DNA from: Allodiplogaster sudhausi
Taxonomy: Eukaryota; Nematoda; Chromadorea; Rhabditida; Diplogasteridae
Reading direction: 5' to 3'
Length of the DNA: 64,000 nt
Assembly: GCA_945643635.1 (NCBI GenBank)
Contig: CALZFC010000107.1
Coordinates: 868,501 to 932,500, forward strand
Positions within the stretch are counted from its first letter, which is position 1. Each line of letters opens with the position of its first letter. A program made the translations under genes and the position numbers. The notes under the pieces are model-generated. The model was not told where the DNA came from. It did not search any database and worked only from the letters and a program-made list of their open reading frames with translations. Positions 60,787-64,000 of this stretch are shown here, piece by piece.

Positions 60787-61078
60787 GACTCTGCGGCAGA
60801 GATAGCTGAAGTAACATTCAAATTTACGCTAGCCTCTGAAAAATAATGCATCGCAAGAATGTATGGAACTTTTCATGTTGAAGGGTGTGCTCATGAGTGC
60901 GGCCGTGAATTCGTGGATTGTCAATTACGAAATTTGTAAAAAGTTCTGTTTAAATTTAAAAAAAATTCGTTTTGTTGCGGTCCATACAAGGATGTCGAGA
61001 TCTTCATCGAGTTAATTGTAGAAGAAGGAAAAGGAATAGAATGAAGCGAAAGTAGTTGTGGAATGAGCTGCCGTGAGG
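60787..61078. promoter_or_regulatory. Head-to-head promoter region of PHF12 and GLCE
   Basis: 292 bp separate the divergent start codons. An acceptor-like GTTAATTGTAG lies about 60 nt before the GLCE ATG. Confidence 0.55.
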
Positions 61079-63513
61079 ATGCGGATATCTGGATGGAGGA
61101 AGACGACAGCCTTCTTTGCTCTCTGTTCTCTTCTGTATATCCTGAACTGGCTGCTCCTCCCTGACTTCGCCAAGCAGGTCCCTTCTCAGCGCAGTCGCCA
61201 ACCCACTCCGAACTGTTCGTGTCCTGATCACCCTTCCCACTTCTCTTCCCTTCTTTTCATTAATTGCTCTGCCGACTTCTCCTCCTCCCTCAAGTGCCTT
61301 CGTGATGGAGAGAATGTTTTCGTTCCATTCTCCTTTATTTCGAAGCATTTCGACCTGTCAGGAAGATTCAGAGGTATTACGTTGGTTTTCGTATTGAAGA
61401 GTAATTGTGAAGATGCAGATGATCGGTTCGAGTGGCAAACTTCCTATGCAAAGATAAAGGTGCCTGAAGGCGCCTACGACCCCCGCCAGTCCTTCGGCCA
61501 CTTCTCTTCCTATAGCGTGCACACGAGGGATCGGGTCCGCTGCATAAATCCCATCACTGGTATTCCTCTCCATCTTTGATTCTTGACAGCATTTATTTTT
61601 AGGAGTTCCGATGTCAACTCAATGGAATGCAACTCCTTATTATTATCCAATCCAGATTGCTCAATATGGATTGCAGTTTTACAGCCGAATGGTCGAGACC
61701 AGTAGGTTTTCCCCTTATCTTTAAAAAATGAGATGTCAGTAACGTGTTGAAGTCAGTGACCCAATGAGTTTGCAGAAGAAGCCGAGGAAGTGCAACTGGC
61801 AGGAAAGGAATCCAAGGATTGGAAGGGGTCGCTGTCCTCGATGGACGAGACCAGTGAACGCGTCTTCTTCACTAACGACAATGGAACTGAGCTTGTCAAC
61901 ATTTCTTCTTCAGGTCTGCTTCTCTCTTTCGCTTATTCTGTTGAATGGAGTCCTCCTCAGCCACCACAAGTAGTCCCGGCGTCTACGTGCACCTTCTTCA
62001 GAAGACCCATCTTCACGTTCTATCCATATCCGTACTCCCCTGCTCTTTCAATTCATCTTTCTCTGTTTTTCTTTCGCTAACCGACAGCAAGCAGGTGATT
62101 CTATTTCTTTTCATCAGCTACATATTATATATAAATAAATATATATACAATATATAAAGATATTTTTAGACTCTCGTTCTCAATTATGTCCCAGATGCGG
62201 ATGATATGTGCGTTTGGCCGGACGCAAATGACATTGGTACTAGTCAAGTAAGCATTTTCACCATCTTCCAGAATATTTTACGGAAGAAAGAACGCTTTCA
62301 GATGTCCTTCTCGCATTCCGTTCCCTGGAAAGTGGGAGAATGGCTCAATGTAACTCGGGATCTCTTAACTGATGCTTCCAGAGCCCTCTCCTCCCGTGGC
62401 AAAGCATCGAAGAAAGCCTCCAATGTTATCTTAAAAAGAGGTTGTTTAACAGTTTTGAGTGAGCGACGCTTGAACTTAAGGAATGTTTAGGAGATATTCT
62501 TCCTATTTCGATTAGCTTCCGTGGCAATCTCTGCGTGAAACAAAGAATAGAACAGAGGAGATCCGCAGACGAAATATTCTTTATGAAGGCGGCAGAATGG
62601 CTTCTCCATTCTCAGGTTCTTGAGTAAGAAGAAGAAGATTGACTGTTGCTGTGATGTCAGGATGGATCTGGTGGCTGGGGAGTGCCAGTGGAGAGGGCGA
62701 TGGCAGAGCACAGGCCGCTACTCTCGCCCCCCTGGCACTCGGCCATGGCTCAGGGGCATGCCATCTCTCTTCTCGTGCGGGCTGCCTTCCACTCTCAACA
62801 TCAACCATTTCTTCATGCGGCTGAAAGAGCTCTGGATCTCTTCGAAAAGGTTCATGCCGATAATTCCGCTCTTTCCCTATTTCTCTTTCTCTTTCAGCCG
62901 TCCTCTGAAGGAGGTGTTCGTGCATTGTTTCTGGGAGTGATTCCGTGGTATGAAGAGTACCCAACACAGCCGAGTTCCTTCGTTCTCAATGGATTTCTGT
63001 ATTCTCTGATTGGCTTGCATGACTTGGCCACAATGGGGAAAGCACGGACAGCTGAGAGGGCAAAGGGTCTCTTCCTGGAAGGGATCCGGTCTCTCAAGCA
63101 ACTTCTGCCTCTCTTCGACTCCGGCTCTCGCAGCTTTTATGATCTGCGACATGTCTCGCTTCATCTCCCGCCCAACCTTGCAAGGTTGGCACTTGAAAGT
63201 GGATAAAAAACTCTTTCTAGAGTCACTTCTGGAAGAGTCTATTAAAAGAAGAATTGTAACATGCAATAAAAAACGGTTTTGGAGTTTTCAATTTTGTGTA
63301 TGCCAGAGCTGTAGACCTGATTTATGTTGCTTCCTTTGTTGTTCAACAGAATCATACGAAATTTGAATGTTTTTGTGTATTAGATGGGATTATCACGCCG
63401 TGCACGTTTATCTACTGAAGTGGATCTCTTCCATTGTCAAAGACAAGGACATCGACGACGTTGCTGAGCGGTGGATTCTTTATGCTCATGGCAAGGCTGC
63501 CAAACACAACTAA
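61079..63513 (+). CDS. glce: D-glucuronyl C5-epimerase (heparan sulfate biosynthesis)
   Basis: GLCE converts D-glucuronic acid to L-iduronic acid in heparan sulfate chains in the Golgi. Eleven phase-checked exons (61079-61373, 61413-61559, 61603-61701, 61776-61913, 61961-62094, 62170-62247, 62302-62440, 62491-62615, 62661-62849, 62898-63184, 63384-63513) give 586 residues, against 617 in human. A type II signal anchor ([18 protein letters not shown]) follows a short basic N terminus. Family blocks are [88 protein letters not shown] and the end GKAAKHN. The tyrosines in the WYEEYP, FYDLRH and WDYH blocks, where catalytic tyrosines lie in the family, are kept. The gene looks intact. Confidence 0.97.
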
Positions 63514-64000
63514 ATTCTCATGCTTAACTCTTCAAACTTTGTGGTGCTCTAGAATACGCGGTTTACTGTGCTTAACAGCTGCTCACACTTTCAGTAGTTA
63601 ATCTGTACAAATTATTTCACACTAGCAGCACTAACTGTATTTGATCTAGTAGTAAAGATTAGAATTGAATTATTGTTTGCTGAGGTCTTCATTTATTGTT
63701 TTTGTTGTTTATATTGGAAGAACTGCGTTTTAGTATTTATACTCTATACTTATACTATATTTACGCACTTCGAAGTCAGGCTTCCTTACATTATTTGCCT
63801 GAAATGTAGAGAGTGGCGCAATGTTTTCGACAAGTCTTTTGTTATGAGAGATAAGTTCTAGCCTATAGGCTATTCTTCAGGGGCGGTATTAAAAAAGAAT
63901 GATCGCTGGTTCTCCTGTCTATATAATAAATGCTTATCTTTGTAGCTATGCTTTCCTGTTTGAACTTACATCGGTTACGTGTATTGACAATTACGGCGAG
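63514..64000. other. 3' flank of GLCE, nothing further recognised
   Basis: AT-rich sequence without a convincing ORF. AATAAA occurs at about 63925, probably too far for the GLCE 3' end unless the UTR is about 400 nt. Confidence 0.5.

Noticed and set aside
61921..62080. Apparent frameshift in GLCE between FAYSVEW and GVYVHLLQ
   Set aside because: A 47-nt GT-AG intron (61914-61960) joins the two parts in frame, matching the family beta-strand; no frameshift is needed.

Overview
The window is nuclear DNA from an animal. The gene set (UNC80, PAR-3, ABI, UNC119, glucuronyl C5-epimerase, PHF12, SIRT6, a class I myosin, RPL6) is metazoan and most likely bilaterian. Genes are intron-rich, and many introns are only about 42-50 nt. 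Several genes carry AATAAA poly(A) signals. (GA)n/(TC)n microsatellites are very abundant, both in introns and between genes. I cannot name the species. I split ORFs into exons by hand, checking GT/GC-AG boundaries, reading phase and agreement with the known families. Exon edges given as exact were phase-checked; those marked about are not.

Left part, minus strand. An unc80-like gene (about 700-15562) runs off the left edge, so its 3' half is missing. A gene-poor, repeat-rich stretch (15.6-19.4 kb) follows. Next come three closely spaced minus-strand genes: UBE3D (19405-22216), a 71-residue unknown (22683-23181) and an NYN-domain ribonuclease (23417-24871). The NYN gene is head-to-head with RPL6 (25202-27669, plus).

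Middle. A class I myosin (28410-36803, minus) holds a 3.7-kb intron that contains plus-strand debris. The debris includes a broken intron-bearing RPS18 copy and a tandem duplication of an exon pair. A 3.7-kb spacer with an 866-bp (GA)n tract separates the myosin from the divergent PAR-3 gene (about 40508-45761, plus). PAR-3 is tail-to-tail with ABI (46063-48080, minus).

Right part. ABI is head-to-head with a HEAT-type protein resembling the N-terminal part of GCN1 (48290-53317, plus). SIRT6 (53472-54925, plus) starts 154 bp further on. UNC119 (55198-56226, minus) is tail-to-tail with SIRT6. PHF12 (58146-60786, minus) is head-to-head with the heparan-sulfate C5-epimerase GLCE (61079-63513, plus).

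Four kinds of inverted-repeat non-autonomous transposon were found. Two are TA-flanked (Tc1/mariner-like), one is hAT-like with an 8-bp target duplication, and one is a long foldback element. Three of the four lie in introns, one only 12 bp from a splice acceptor. GC-AG introns look unusually common, with four supported by reading phase. Some gene starts sit just after an unpaired splice acceptor, which would fit spliced-leader trans-splicing. No bacterial, viral, CRISPR, rRNA or recognisable tRNA features were seen.
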